Shown one piece after another: positions 31,951-45,305 of a stretch of 64,000 bases of DNA. The first letter of the stretch is position 1. Each line of letters begins with the position of its first letter. The position numbers were made by a program, and so were the translations under genes. The DNA comes from Selaginella moellendorffii. Lineage: Eukaryota; Streptophyta; Lycopodiopsida; Selaginellales; Selaginellaceae. The notes beneath the pieces were generated by a model. It saw only the letters and a program-made list of their open reading frames with translations, was not told where the DNA came from and made no database searches. The stretch lies in NCBI RefSeq assembly GCF_000143415.4, contig NW_003314279.1, positions 62,001 through 126,000 of the forward strand. The letters run 5' to 3'.

Positions 31951-34646
31951 ATGCGGGACGAAGCTGATCATCCTCTCCTCCAGCCAAGCGAAAGCCAGCG
32001 GCAGGAAGAACTGGAGCTGGAGCTGGAGCGGCACTCCAAAGTCCTGGTAACTGTGAGCTTGGAGAGCCAGAGCTTGGAGAATCTTTCGTGGGCGGTCACC
32101 GTTGCTTCGCGGCCGGGTGATACCGTCGTCGCTCTTCACCTCCTCGAGGACTCGGATTCAGGTGCGCTGGTTGGTTCCAAAGTTTCGTTTTTTCCTCCTC
32201 TCTTGTTCTTCCCCTTCACGGCGGCTCTTGAACTGACTTGGGAAATATCCTTTCTTGCCTCTTGCCTCTTCTCAGAGATCCGTTCCATCGAGAAGCAGTA
32301 CGAGCGGGCGAGAGCGGGAGTGCTGTCGCTGTTGGAGCAATGCCGGGAGCTGTGCCACTTTAGACAGGTGAACCCATTTTAGATTCTCGGCGGCCATGAA
32401 TAACCTCGGCTTGCTGGTCTCAGGTTACTACGAACGTCAGGATCGTCCCCACTTTCAATGGACCCAAGGCGGTGCTCCTGGAGCAAGCTGCTTTTCTCGA
32501 CGCCACCACGCTGGTTTTGAGCTCGTCGGATGTGGCTCCAGATCTCAAGTAAGTTATCAACTCTGGTAGTTTCGGATCGTCCTGACGTTTTTCCAATGTC
32601 AGGCTGAGCGGCTTCACCGAGTGTGGAGCGCAGTTTCCTGGACCACCGCAAGGCTGCTTAGTTTTCGTTGCTCAAAAAAAGAGAAGAATGAGCAGCAAAA
32701 AACTCATCAGCAGCGGCGTGATCTCCGTCCAAGGTGAACTTTTGGTTCCGGACGACCCCCAGCTCGCTGAGAAAGAGCAACGCGACGAATCGGTGCAGAG
32801 GCTACTGCCGCATAAAGGGTTTCAGTGTCACATCACCACTGATCCAGTAGTGGCTTCTTCCGAGCTTCACTGCTGCAAGGCCGCCCATGCCCGTCTCGAT
32901 ATCCCAAGCGACTACTCTCCCCGGGGTGTTCTCGAGGGGCCGCATTCGGATTCCAACGACGGTGGCGCGTCCCCGGAAGAACAGAGCTCCGGATCCTCCC
33001 CGGTTTTCCCGCTGCTCGTCTCCACCTCCAGTAATGCCGCTGGTAGAGTGGAGGACCAGCGAGATGAGGAGGAGGAGGAGGAGGAGCTCCAAGCGTCGTG
33101 CTTGAATCTGTTTAGGCACATGAAGCGCCACAACACTTTCCCTGCGACACCAGGTTCAGCGGTCCAGCGCCACCGGAGACTCATCCCCAGCTTTAGTTGC
33201 AGCTCCGCTCACAGTGGCATGAGATTTTCCAGCTACAACTCGGAGGAGGCGGAGCTCAGCCTGCATTCGATGTGCGCCGCCGGTGACAAGCCCCCCTGGA
33301 GATGCTTCACGTACGACGAGATTCTGCTGGCCACAAGCTGCTTCAGTCCTGGTAACTGAAATCCTGTTTTTCTCTGTTTTGCTCAATGTCGACGTCGATC
33401 TGGCTGCAGATAATCTCGTTGGGAAGGGTGGCTACGCCGTCGTCTACAAAGGCACCTTATCCGACGGGCAGCTCATTGCAGTGAAGAAGCTCACCAAAGG
33501 CGACTCGGAGCAGCATAAAGAAGGCGGCTTTCTCACGGAACTCGGCATCATTGGTCATGTGACTCATCCAAACACGACGCCTCTGATCGGCTTCTGCGTG
33601 GAGCGGGGCCTGCACTTGGTCTTCCCCTTCTCCCCCCATGGAAGTCTCGCGTCCGTCCTTCATGGTAAGTCCAGATCTGGTCCGAGTTTCTTCGTTATAA
33701 CTTTCTTTTCTTTTCGCAGGAACCAAGTCCAAGGCGTTGGAGTGGTCGGTGCGGAGGAAGATTGCGCTTGGCACTGCCAGAGGTCTTCAGTACCTCCATA
33801 AGGTCTGTCCAAGAAGGATAATTCACCGGGATATCAAAGCCTCCAACATACTTCTCGGTCCCGACTTCGAGCCGCAGGTAGCCACTATTTAATCTTCCGA
33901 GTCCCCGGATTGGTAAAGTTGTTTGATGCAGATATCTGATTTCGGCCTCGCGAAATGGCTTCCGGAGCAATGGACACATCATACTGTCACTCCCATTGAG
34001 GGGACTTTCGGGTGAGCCATCCACTCTTCAAACTGTTTGTGACTTGACAAGTCTGTCCTGAACCAGGTACCTCGCACCGGAATACTTCATGCACGGCATT
34101 GTGGACGAGAAAACCGATGTATTCGCATATGGAGTGCTGCTTCTCGAGCTCATCACCGGACGGAAGCCGATCGATGCCATGCAACGGAACATAGTTGTCT
34201 GGGTACACGAACTTTCTCAAATTCCTCCATTTGCTCAGAGCGTGCCCCTCCGTGTTTTTCCAGGCAAGACCATATCTGGAATCCTGTAGCATCCAAGAGC
34301 TGGTTGATCCCGCACTTGCTGGTGCCTACGACTCCAACCAGCTGCGAAAGTTGGTACTGGTTGCCACCCTGTGTGTCCGACAATCCCCTCTTTGGCGGCC
34401 CTGCATGAGCCAGGTAACAGTGCACCGCGAAGTCTTTGGTATACCAACACTCGTATTTTTTCTTCCTTCCTGTTCCTGTTTCCTGGCCAGGTTTTGAAGC
34501 TGCTTTCTGACGAGACACTGGACCAGGAGCTTCCAACCAACTGGAGTACTCTAGTCTGCAACGCAACCGACGTTGACGATGAGTACACGAGCAATGAATA
34601 TCATACTGACATGAACCGGCATAGAGCTCTCGCTCTGGGGACTTGA
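31951..34646 (+). CDS. RLCK class VI kinase with USP-like N-terminal domain
   Basis: A serine/threonine kinase of about ten exons from ATG 31951. The N-terminus is a UspA/adenine-nucleotide hydrolase-like domain ([54 protein letters not shown]). An acidic Ser-rich linker follows ([20 protein letters not shown]), then the kinase: [16 protein letters not shown], glycine loop [15 protein letters not shown] lysine in [10 protein letters not shown], catalytic [28 protein letters not shown], and [20 protein letters not shown]. The activation-loop sequence is characteristic of receptor-like cytoplasmic kinase class VI (the ROP-binding kinase group). No transmembrane segment occurs. All catalytic residues (Lys, HRD, DFG, APE) are present, so it should be active. 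ROP binding is inferred from the class only. Confidence 0.88.
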
Positions 34647-34945
34647 GAGAACTTTCTATTCTTTCCTCTCTCGTATCGTTCTGCTGCTGCTGCTATTGCT
34701 ATTCCTGCTGTTGATCACTTGTAACATAACCTTCCTGCTGCGTGGAGACTGCCGAACAGAAGACTAATGAGGAGCTGTAATAAACAAGATGTACATTGCT
34801 GCCGGCAATTCTTTTGAAAAAAAATAGTCACCTTGAATGAACTTCACATGGTCTATCACTTGCATTCATTGATTGCCCCACAGCCTATACACAACAATCG
34901 TTAGCTAGATTGATGACAGGTGAAAACGATACCTTTAGTCACGAT

Positions 34946-35740
34946 CTAGCACCGAAAACCTCTACAAACTGCCAGCCAGACCGAGAGCAAGACCACGCAC
35001 ACGACAGCATCGATCGCGAGTATAAACTTCATGCTGCAACAGCACCGCATTCTTTGCCACTGAGCTCTCATCCTCGAGTTCCCCACACTCTTGCCACCCG
35101 AGGAGGTTTCCATTGCCTGCGCTGGACCATCGGACTTGTCACACCGCTCCATCACCACCTCCCGGAGCTCGTACTGCTTGTGCTTGCTCGACTTGCCCCT
35201 GGCGAGCGGCGAGCACGACGACGAGAACTGCGCTTGCGTAGAGTCACCGGACATCCTCCTCTCCAGCCGCCCCTTGCCCATCAAAGGCACACTATCGTCG
35301 AAAGATTGATCCGAAAAGCCTTCGTAACACTGCCTCCCGGTAGCGTCGTTGATCGCATTTCTCATCACTGGCAAGAGGTCACGATCCAAGTGATAGTTTT
35401 GGAGCTCGTCTCGATCTTCCTGGAGGCCCCGGAGAAGCAGTAGCCGTCTAAAATCGCTCTGGATTTGGCCCAAGAACGTAAACCCGTGCTCCTTTCCAAA
35501 GACTTCGTCAAAGACCCCACAATACGTGAGCGGGGGGTGGATGAGGTAGCACGCCAGGCGATTGTTCGCGGCAAATGTGACGGTCTTGTGCATCGGCGGG
35601 AGCGAAGCCAGAGATTCCGCCATGGCGGCTGCAAATCCGGGATCGTCGTCGAGGCACTCGGCTAGAATATTGGTCCCCTGAGCGATGGAAGCGTAGAAAA
35701 TGAGATTCTGGCCCTCCATTTTCTTCCTGGAATTCGGCAT
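34946..35740 (-). CDS. Phytolongin (longin-domain R-SNARE relative)
   Basis: Phytolongins are plant longin proteins that lack the SNARE motif and sit in the secretory pathway. The intronless frame from ATG 35740 gives a longin domain (NLIFYASIAQGTNILAECLD, PMHKTVTFAANNRLACYLIH, CGVFDEVFGKEHGFTFLGQI). A linker with no SNARE heptads follows (DSVPLMGKGRLERRMSGDST). The C-terminal PhyL anchor, CCCSMKFILAIDAVVCVVLL then SVWLAVCRGFRC, closely matches the Arabidopsis Phyl tail. An in-frame ATG at 35719 (MEGQNLIFYAS) is equally possible and fits the family start better; the seven residues between are basic. The protein is about 264 residues, close to family length. An E2F-like TTTTCCCGCC lies upstream near 35897. 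Confidence 0.88.
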   Translation of the reverse strand: MPNSRKKMEGQNLIFYASIAQGTNILAECLDDDPGFAAAMAESLASLPPMHKTVTFAANNRLACYLIHPPLTYCGVFDEVFGKEHGFTFLGQIQSDFRRLLLLRGLQEDRDELQNYHLDRDLLPVMRNAINDATGRQCYEGFSDQSFDDSVPLMGKGRLERRMSGDSTQAQFSSSCSPLARGKSSKHKQYELREVVMERCDKSDGPAQAMETSSGGKSVGNSRMRAQWQRMRCCCSMKFILAIDAVVCVVLLSVWLAVCRGFRC

Positions 35741-38374
35741 CGCTGGAGCGGCCGGAGCGCGGCGCGCCCGATCGATCGATCGGCTGTAGCTACAGTGATC
35801 GAGAGAGAAATACCTGATCGCTATCTCCGCCGGGAGCTCCTTGACTGACCTAAAATAAAGAATGACGAGCACATTTAAGAGGTTTACTAGCTAGAATTTT
35901 CCCGCCCATCAGCGCCTAGGGCTTCTTTGGTGGGATCTCTTTGGTCGATCGATCTAGCTAGGCGTATTAGACGACCAGAAACATCAAGCGCGTGCTTAGA
36001 AGTCTTGCCACGGTAAGATGATTTTGATTTTTCTTGCCCGCATTGTTCAATTCAATCACGCTGCTTGAAGAGACGTAGAAGACCAGGATGATACTGATAG
36101 GATCTATTTGGAAGATTTTTTTTGTTGTTTGCGCAATGCCATGGCCTTTTTGGTTGAATCGATCAAAGTATCGTAACAATGACAAGCTTTCTCACTGTTC
36201 GTTCCTCCCAATACTTTCTAAGAAAAGCTTAAAGCTGTGCTACTACTCATAATAGCTATAACAGTCTTAACTTCTATGCCTTGGAGAATTTGGAGGCACA
36301 GGACGTCCACGGATAAAAGAAGAGGTTTGTGAGGCTACTAGAGCTCACCGCCTCAGGTGGAAAACAGTCTCTACAGATAACGCTAACGAAAAGCGAAAGC
36401 AATCAAGACTGGAAGTTCCAGGTGACGATTTCTTCTCGTTTTTTGCTTTTATTTTCTTTAAGATTTTTTTGTTTTGGTTCTCGTATACTCACGATTTTCC
36501 TTGGATTTGAACGTATGGCCAGGCAGAAGATGAGGGTGCGCATATTTTTTGAAGCGCACAATCGCTTCCGCATTGCGACAAGGATCTCTTGAACCAGGCC
36601 CGAGGTGAGACGCGTTTGAGGGGGAGGCGGCCAAGAAGGTGATGGTGACCATGCCTTGTCTCTTGCTCTTGCCAAAGTCAGGTGAATCGTCACTCGCAGG
36701 CGGACAGATCTCTGGAAGGAGACAAACCGGGAAGTAATCGCTCGCACTAAGCTAGTCACCATACAGTATCACAGGCTTTCTCTGAATCGCAAAGGTAAGT
36801 AATCACTCTTTCTCTTTCTCGCTCTCTCTCTCTTTCTCACCGCTTTGATTTATGAGAAAGGAGGGAACCTGGCCTAGCAACTTGCAACACGCCATACAAT
36901 GCGAGAATCGCAACACCTAATATGTGTGCACTGTAAGTACAGGAAAAGAGATGCGATTGCAAAGTAGGCATCCATCGTGTCTCATCCTTGGGAGGTAAAA
37001 AAACCTTTTTTTTATCTGAGCTTTACACGCATTTTCTTTCGTTTGTCACGATAGAGAAGACGACTGAATCCGGCCCGAGCTCGAATCACAGGCAACTGGA
37101 CTGCGAGAATGACCCGTCTTCCACCCCGTGGCAGGAGACTTCCCTGTCGCAAGGGTGGCATTTGGCACGATAAGAATGGTACAAATATGCGGCTCTTCGT
37201 CTAGTTTTTCGGTCACGGTTTTACGTACAGCGAAGACGAGACAAATGAGCATGGAGCAAAAAGCGAAATAAAACAGAAGCAAACAGACTCCTCGGTATCA
37301 ACCGTGGTACCGGAGTAACACAAAACCGGGTATGGATTTTTCCGCATTGCATTTACTGTCTCTTGTTTTTGACGAGCATCGTTCTTCCAGGGTTACCATC
37401 ACCAAAACAGATAAAGGATTCAGACAGCTTGAATGCGGTAAGCCAGGCATTAAACTCCGCGATTGCGACTTCCACTTCCAAAAACAACAAGGAAATAGAA
37501 TGAGCACCGCGAGTTTTTCTATCTCGAAGAATTCCAGCAGGAGGAAGAGGAATGGCTCTGCTCAATGAAGTCCGGAAGGAACTAAAAGAGACAAGCAGGA
37601 GAGGTTGGGACTGGATAGCTTCGGCCAAAGCAGATAGGTCCGGGCAGTGCGAAGAGATAGGCCCGGCAATCACCGAGCCAAATCGAGAGCTTAAGATTGC
37701 GAAGATAAGATTTGCTTTTAAGGTGCTGTACGTTAGCGTTGTACGAGAGCGATCAAACAACCATACCGATTTGCATTTCTATATAGTTTGCTAGTTGGTG
37801 CCAAGTTGGAATCAAAGTAGAATATGCGCAATTTGGACACGTGGCCTTATCCATGGTATTGTGATATGATTTGAATGGTGAGCATCCCACCGCGGGAGAG
37901 AACTGTGTGTCGACAGGAGCTTGGAGCTAATTTTACTTATTTTTGAGAACCACACAAAAAGATCTAAAAGGCCATTGCTTTTGTGGACATAAGATTGCCC
38001 TTCTCTTTTCTCATTCTTCATATTTTTTTTCCCTTTGAATCTTTGAGTGTGGGTGTCCATCTCTCGTCCATTCGATCTCTTGCTTGTTTCCTTTCTTCTT
38101 CTCTTCCTTCCTTTCCAAGTAAGCTTCTTCTAGAGTTTTTTCGGGATTGATTCTTCCTCCAGCCAGCGCGATACAGAATCGCATCCAAAATCTCAGTGGT
38201 TTTGCTCCGGCAAAGCCGTGGAATTTAATTGCTTTCCCGTGAGCACCGGATGCGTCAAGGGCCACATTGCGTCCAGGGATTGATCCGATTGAATTGAGGA
38301 TCGATTTAGTGATCGAGGATACTCGAGCGCTACCATCCAGCTCCAGCGCTGTAGCTTAAGCGCTCGCACTCGCC
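35741..38374. other. Long intergenic gap before CLU/REC gene
   Basis: About 2.6 kb with no recognised gene. Open frames of 60-135 residues occur on both strands, but none carries a familiar motif or a convincing splice chain. Features seen are a CT-rich microsatellite at 36809-36838 and short TC tracts. Part of the 3' half is probably the 5' leader of the CLU gene, whose ATG is at 38375. Confidence 0.5.
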
Positions 38375-41300
38375 ATGGCACCTCGCGCGGGGCGCGCCAA
38401 AGTCCACAAGCCCAAAGGCGAGAAGAAGAAGAAGGAAGAGAAGAGTGAGCACCCAAAGATCCATCCAGCGTTTGCGTTTTGAGATATTTTAGGTTTTAGG
38501 GGTTTAGGCGATGGCGCTCACAATGTCGTGGTTTCTTGCTCCTCGCAGCGCTGCCGGTGATGCTCGATGTTACTGTCCATCTCCCATCGGGCACGCAGAT
38601 CACGCTCAAGGTAAGCGCTCGCGCTTTCTTTCGCTGGAAATGATCGATTCATCGATGGCGCGCAGGGTATTTCCACGGACCGCATTCTGGATGTGCGCCG
38701 CCTCTTGGCCGTCAATGTGGAGACGTGCCATCTCACGAATTTCTCGCTCGCGCACGAGGTAAGAGATCTGGAATTCCCTCTGGAAAATTTCACCCATCCC
38801 GCCCTGGTGTCCAGATAAAAGGAGGTCGTTTGCGGGACTCGTTGGAGATCGCTGTTCTTAAACCCTGCGTTCTTACTCTTGTCGAAGGTGCCATTATTTT
38901 ATTTACACTTTGCTAGACTACAGCGTTTTTATTCTTTCTCGATTGTTTTTTCAGAGGATTACACCGAGGAAAAGGCAATCACACACGTCAGAAGGCTTCT
39001 GGACATTGTTTCAAGCACAGCCTGTTTTGGGCCTTCAGGGAAGCAGCTGACTGATACTCATGACGGAAGTCACAAAGAGAATTCTCCTTCAACGGAAGAC
39101 TCGGCTGTTTCCAAAGAAGCGGATCAAAAGCACAATACTGTAGCTTCCAAAGAAGCGGAACAAAAGCTGATTGCTGCTGCGGGCAACAAGGCTGATCCGG
39201 ACAAGGGTGAAGACGGCAAAACAAAACAGGCAGGAGATCATGCTCGAAGGAACGGGGAGATTAAGAAGCTAGGAACCTCCAAGTCGAAAGGAAAATCAGA
39301 GGCCGCAGCTGTTATTGCAGAAGCTAAAGAGGCATCAGAGAAAGGTGACATCGACAAGTTGTGTCCTCCATCGAAGCTTGGCCAGTTCTACCAGTTCTTT
39401 TCTTTTTCCCATCTCACTGCACCAATCCAATGTAAGAATTTGTTTTTTGGTTCCGCTTCACTGATCCTGCTATTTTCAGTTCTTCGGAGATCGACGAGAC
39501 AAGCATGCGAAAATCTTGCTGAAGGGGAGTTTTTTGCAATTGATGTAAGGCTTCTCAAATTTTGTTGCTTTGATCTTAGGCCCGCTACTTTCATTTTGCA
39601 GGTAAGATTATGCAACGGCAAACTCGTAACGGCTGTAGCTTGTACCTCGGGATTCTACAATGCTGGCAAGCCTCAGACAAAATTCTATCAACTTGTCAAT
39701 CTGCTTCGACACGCTAGCAAGGCTTTTGCCAACGTATGTTTTACTCTCTCGCTTTTAATGTTTGACTTGCTTATGACGTGACGTTAACAGGCATACGATG
39801 ATCTTATCAAGGCATTTGTGGAACGTAACAAGGTAAGCTGGATTTATTTTACAAATTTGAGAGGGGCTTATGTCTTTGCTGCATGTAGTTTGGAAACATC
39901 CCGTATGGACTTCGATCAAACACCTGGGTGGTTCCACCCACTGCAGCAGAGGCTCCCTCAACATTTCCTCCATTACCTTCAGAAGACGAGACTTGGGGTG
40001 GTAATGGTGGAGGACAAGGAAGAGACGATGAAAGCGTTGAGAAGGAATGGTCTCGGGATTTCATGGTTCTAGCGCGCATGCCGTGTAAGACAGATGAAGA
40101 ACGCCAGGTTCGGGACAGGAAAGCCTTTCTTCTTCACAGCCTTTTCGTAGACACGTGCCTAGTTCATGCTACATCAGTTTTGAAAGATGCGGAACAGCTG
40201 CCAGATGTACCTCTGATTGACGACCGTGGACATTTTCTCGTTAAAGAGGCGGGGTCCCTGAATGTTTTGCTAGCTCAGGACGTTACAGACGCAAGCAAAA
40301 AAGTTGATTTCAAGATTGATACTATTCATAGCCGACAACTGACACCTGAAGAGCTTTCTCAGAAGAACCTCTTCAAAGGAATTGCAGCTGACGAAAGCAC
40401 CACTGTTCATGTAAGCAGTTTGCTATGTTTGCCTTTTCTTACTCGTGTGTTTGAATTTCAGGACACTGCAACACTGGGTGTTGTTCTGATCCGGCATAAA
40501 AAATATATGGCATTGGTCGAAGCAAGGGGCCTTAAAGAAGCCCAAGGGATGATAAATTTACCAAATGATCTTCAAGTTGAGGAACAGGCAGAGGGAGGAG
40601 CCAATGCTCTAAACGTCAACAGGTAAACCCATTCAAACTTTCTTTATGCTTGTTTTGCTGATGACATTACTTTTTCAGCCTACGAAGTCTCCTGCATCAA
40701 ACGGCTAGCGTTTCAGTGGATCCTGAGGAAGTTAGGAAGTCCAGGGATGTGCTTCAGAGGATAATGGCTGAAAGCTTGAAAGGGCTGCAGAACGAGTCAG
40801 ACAGGACTGATGGATTTATAAGGTGGGAACTTGGAGCGTGCTGGGTTCAGCATCTTCAGACACAGGCCAATTCGGAGAAGGCTGATGCAAAGGGATCAAA
40901 CAAGCAAGACCCAAAGAAAAAAACAAACGAGAAGCTGGTTGATAAAAAGACGGTACTTGAAAAGACCAAGCCACTGGATTCTTTGCGTGATCATGTCAGT
41001 GATTCACAAGAATCTTCTTCTGCAAGTTTGGAAAAGCCAAAAGAAGTAGATCCTCTGAAAGTACAATCGGAAGCGCATCTCAAAAGCTTACTTGGAGACG
41101 CAGCATTTACTCGCTTGAAGGAGTCGGACATAGGCCTCCATTCGAAGGTAACAAAATATATATTTTTGTATATGACAAAGCTTACGTTTGCTTCTAAGCA
41201 GACTGTCCCCGAACTTGTTGCTGGAGCAGATCAATACTATAATGACGTTGCACTTCCTAAACTGGTAGGCATTTACATGCAAACATTTGTAATCATTGTC

Positions 41301-44300
41301 ACATTTTTGTTTTTAACAGGTGTCCGATTTCGCATCTTTAGAATTATCACCAGTTGATGGGCGCACGTTGACGGACTTCATGCACACACGAGGCCTCAGA
41401 ATGAGATCCCTGGGTCGGGTGGTAAGTCTTTTGTTTCTTTCTCTTCATATGCAAACTTTTAATTATTTGGATTTTTGTTTGATAGAGTAGGCTGAACTCT
41501 CGAAAAAGCTTCCACACATTCAGTCTCTGTGTGTTCATGAGATGGTTGTTCGAGCGTTCAAGCATGTACTTCGTGCAATGGTTGCAGCTGTCACGCATCC
41601 ATCCGAACTAGCAGTCTCAATCGCCGTCGCACTCAATGCAATGCTGGGAACTCCTTCCAAAGAGTCCATGCTCGTGTCCTCCAATACGTCCGAGCTTCTG
41701 ACTTGGAAATGGTTGGAAGCCTTCACTTTGAAAAGATTTGGCTGGACACTGTCAGTTGATCCTCGGCCCGAGTTAAGAAAGTATGCAGTTCTTCGTGGCA
41801 TTTGCCATAAGGTAAACGTAAACTGTCTGCTTTCACTCTCTTATTTGTGTTTTCAGGTTGGTGTGGAAATCGCACCTAGAGATTACGACTACCAATCTCC
41901 TAACCCCTTCAGTAGCGCTGATATTATCAGCATGGTTCCAGTTTATAAGGTACTTTTTTTCTCTATGGTAACCGTAAATGATTATATTATACGGCAGCAA
42001 GCGGCTTGTTCATCTGCGGACGGACGGACACTGTTAGAGTCGTCAAAAACTGCCCTGGATAAAGGAAAGTTGGATGATGCGGTTGCTTACGGCACGAAGG
42101 TATTTACGGTGTTTCTTAAACTTATGCTGATGCCATTTTTGTAGGCTTTGGCGAAACTGGTGGCTGTCTGCGGTTCTTATCACCGAATGACTGCCGGAGC
42201 TTATAGTCTTTTGGCAGTGGTATTGTATCATACAGGGGATTTCAATCAGGTCTGGTCTTGTCACTTGCGGTTTTATACAATCTAAACGTTTGTCGACGCT
42301 TCTCAGGCTACCATCTACCAACAAAAGGCTTTAGACATCAATGAACGCGAGCTTGGCTTGGACCATCCGGATACCATGAAGAGCTATGGAGATCTGGCTG
42401 TCTTTTACTACCGGTTGCAGCATACCGAACTAGCTCTGAAGTACGTTCTTTTGTGATTCTTTTTAATTGATGACCTTAACCTTCTTTACAGGTATGTCAA
42501 CCGGGCCCTATACCTCCTTCACCTGATCTGTGGACCCTCCCACCCGAACACAGCAGCTACATATATCAACGTTGCAATGATGGAAGAAGGTCTAGGGAAT
42601 GTGCATATAGCGCTTAGATATCTTCACGAAGCTTTGAAATGCAACCAGCGACTTTTAGGAGCGGACCACATCCAGGTAAAGATTGGGGAACTTTTAAACT
42701 GTTCTGAGTTCTAGTTTTTTGGATTTTAGACGGCCGCTAGCTACCATGCCATAGCTATCGCCCTTTCGCTAATGGAAGCGTACTCCCTCAGTGTACAGCA
42801 CGAGCAAACAACGCTTCAAATCTTGCAAGCTAAGCTTGGTCCTGATGACTTGCGCACACAGGTACTAACTTATTTGCGAGTGCGCTATTTTATTCGATTT
42901 GTTCTTTTTCTTTTCATTATGTAGGATGCAGCTGCTTGGCTGGACTATTTCGACTCAAAAGCTGTAGAGCAGCAAGAGGCTGCACGAACTGGGGCACCAA
43001 AACCAGATGCTTCAATCGCCAGCAAAGGTCATCTCAGGTATAACTCGGTCCATGTAAGAAATCATGCTTGAAACAAATATGACGATACTCGGAATGTGAT
43101 GCTCAGTGTTTCAGATTTGCTAGAATACATCAACGCTGAAGCAGAACTCAAAAGAAAGGAGTTGGAGAACATCAAGCGCAAACCAAAGCGTTCAAAAGTA
43201 CGTCCTTCGCTTTTATGCATTTGCTCAATAATAATAATATTTTTTTGCAGCCTTCTAAAGGTCTCTCAAGTAAGCCATCAGATGAGGGAGCTGATGAGGA
43301 CCAGAGCTTCTCGGACACAGACTCTGCGGAATCACCACGCGAAGCTCCATCGGACGTTATTTTAAACGAACCTGCAACGGTAGAGAATGGCAATCACATC
43401 ATGGAGGATAAGAAAATAATGTTACCGCCATCCACAGCAATGGAGGACACGTATCTCTTCGAGGACGATGGGTGGCAAGAGGCAATGCCTAAAGGACGGC
43501 ATTTGAACGGGGCTGTCAAGAACTTCTGGCGCAAAGGATCAAATGGTTTCACAAGGAATAACAATCGCAGGAACTTGCTAGCCGCGGGTCAGAATAAGGA
43601 GCAGCAGCCTCTTGTGCAAGCTGCCGGTAAAAGGAAAGTCACAATTTCGTCAAATAATGGGGGTGGAAACTCCCCGACGGGTGGAACGGCAGCACCGACG
43701 GTCAAAACAGAGCTGGGTTACCGCAAGCTCGGAAAGTTTTTCAATAACAGGTCTCCCTCCAGCAATGGCTCAACTCATAACGTGCCCGAGCTTTCAACAG
43801 TAACTTCTCCGCAGTACACAATCAAACGAGTCAAGAGCAGTAGCAATCAAGCGAAGGTAGCCAGTGTGGATCCTGAGACGGCCTCTGTGTCGTCCTCTTC
43901 TTCAGCTGGAGTACCGTCGGAACCGTCAAGATTAGCTTCCTCTGGCAAGGGACACTTCTCCTACAAACAAATAGCATTGGCACCACCCGGGACATGCACG
44001 AGTCCACCACCTATTGTGGACAACAAGACTCAGTTGGAGGAATCATCTAAACCGGAGGCTACAGAAGTTCAAGCAAAAGACGTGGATGGTACTGAACGAG
44101 ACGCTTCTCTGGACCGCCACGCACGGCCTTCGCAGCCAGCTGAGGATGCAAACTCTAAATCATCTGGTGTGGAGGAAGTGGGGACGACGGCCGAAACACA
44201 GCAAAGTATGGCTGAGGAAGTCGGCGACTCCTTGGACGTGGAGGACCCGCAGACAGACTCGGATGGAGGATCGTCAAAGAGGCTTTCTGCCGCAGCGCCA

Positions 44301-45305
44301 CCGTTCAGTCCCATCGCCAATCCCCCCAACGTTGAGAGCCCGACAGGACCGGCAGTGGTCGTCACTCCGTTCAAGGATGGAAAGAGTTTGCCAAACGCAA
44401 ACTTGTCGTCACAGGCGGCTGTTACACAGACGACAGTCGCAGTCACTCCCATCAAAAAGTCCTCTCAGTTTCATCTCGGCAGAGGTCCAGCGAGATCACA
44501 AGGTCCTTTCAACTCTACGAAGAGGACTTACGTTTTCGCTCCTCGAACGCCTCAACCTCAGCCTGTGGTACAGATACCGGAAGAAGCTCAGCAACCATCC
44601 GAAACAGTATCAAAGTCGGCCCCAGTGACTCCCAACACAGGTGCCGAGTTCAGTCCCGGTGGGAGGAAGATGAACCCAAACGCAGCGGAGTTCGTTCCCG
44701 GAAAGCCGTGGTTTTCGTCGCAGCTGCTGGATTTTCCTCCTCTCGTTAAAGGTGACCCCCGCCAACTTATGGTTGCAGTACCGGTTTACCAGTACAGCAG
44801 TGAGCTCGAGATGGAATACGCTGCCGCTGCCGCCGCTGGCGCGCCTCAGAACTGCGTCATGATGGAGCCCATGGTTCCCATGGGATTCGAGAGTGCTCCT
44901 CCACCTCCTCCAGCTGAGGACATCATCAAAACTCTCGAAGGCAGTGGTGAGGCAGAAATGCCAGTAGCAGCAGCAGAGGGGACGAGCAGTGTCACTCCGG
45001 CATCAACCTCTGGCTCTACTGCGACGAAGCTGTGGGCCGACCTTGCAAGCGAGAGCGAGTCCGAGGGCGACGAAGCTCTTCACGGCACTCACGAATCAAA
45101 CGGTACACAAGCTAACGGTGAGGCCACCACCAACAAAGTTGCCGAGAGCGGCAGCGACGCACGAAGCACGACAGAGTCGTCCTCCGGCGACGTGTGTTTC
45201 GAGCACAGCACCCGTGCGCATCACAAAGGCTACGGGGGAATGGTGCGCAGACCCGATGGCGGAGATTGCATCCCTCCAGTGCAGCCGGTTGTGATCGTGA
45301 GGTAA
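38375..45305 (+). CDS. CLU-family protein, REC/TSS type
   Basis: A gene of 20 or more exons encoding a very large protein. It begins at ATG 38375 with [20 protein letters not shown] and continues [43 protein letters not shown] and [19 protein letters not shown], nearly identical to the N-terminus of Arabidopsis REC1/TSS. The CLU core follows ([13 protein letters not shown] at about 39897, [26 protein letters not shown]). Then comes a TPR array with [40 protein letters not shown] and [20 protein letters not shown]. The last exon (about 43251-45305) is a long disordered tail with a PAM2-like motif, [14 protein letters not shown] (44670-44711), which could bind poly(A)-binding protein. REC proteins set chloroplast compartment size; CLU relatives bind mRNAs for mitochondrial proteins. 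TAA is at 45303-45305. Confidence 0.9.

Noticed and set aside
37353-37794. Overlapping small frames on both strands (135 and 80 codons)
   Set aside because: No motif, no splice chain and no conserved start context. Left as part of the intergenic gap.
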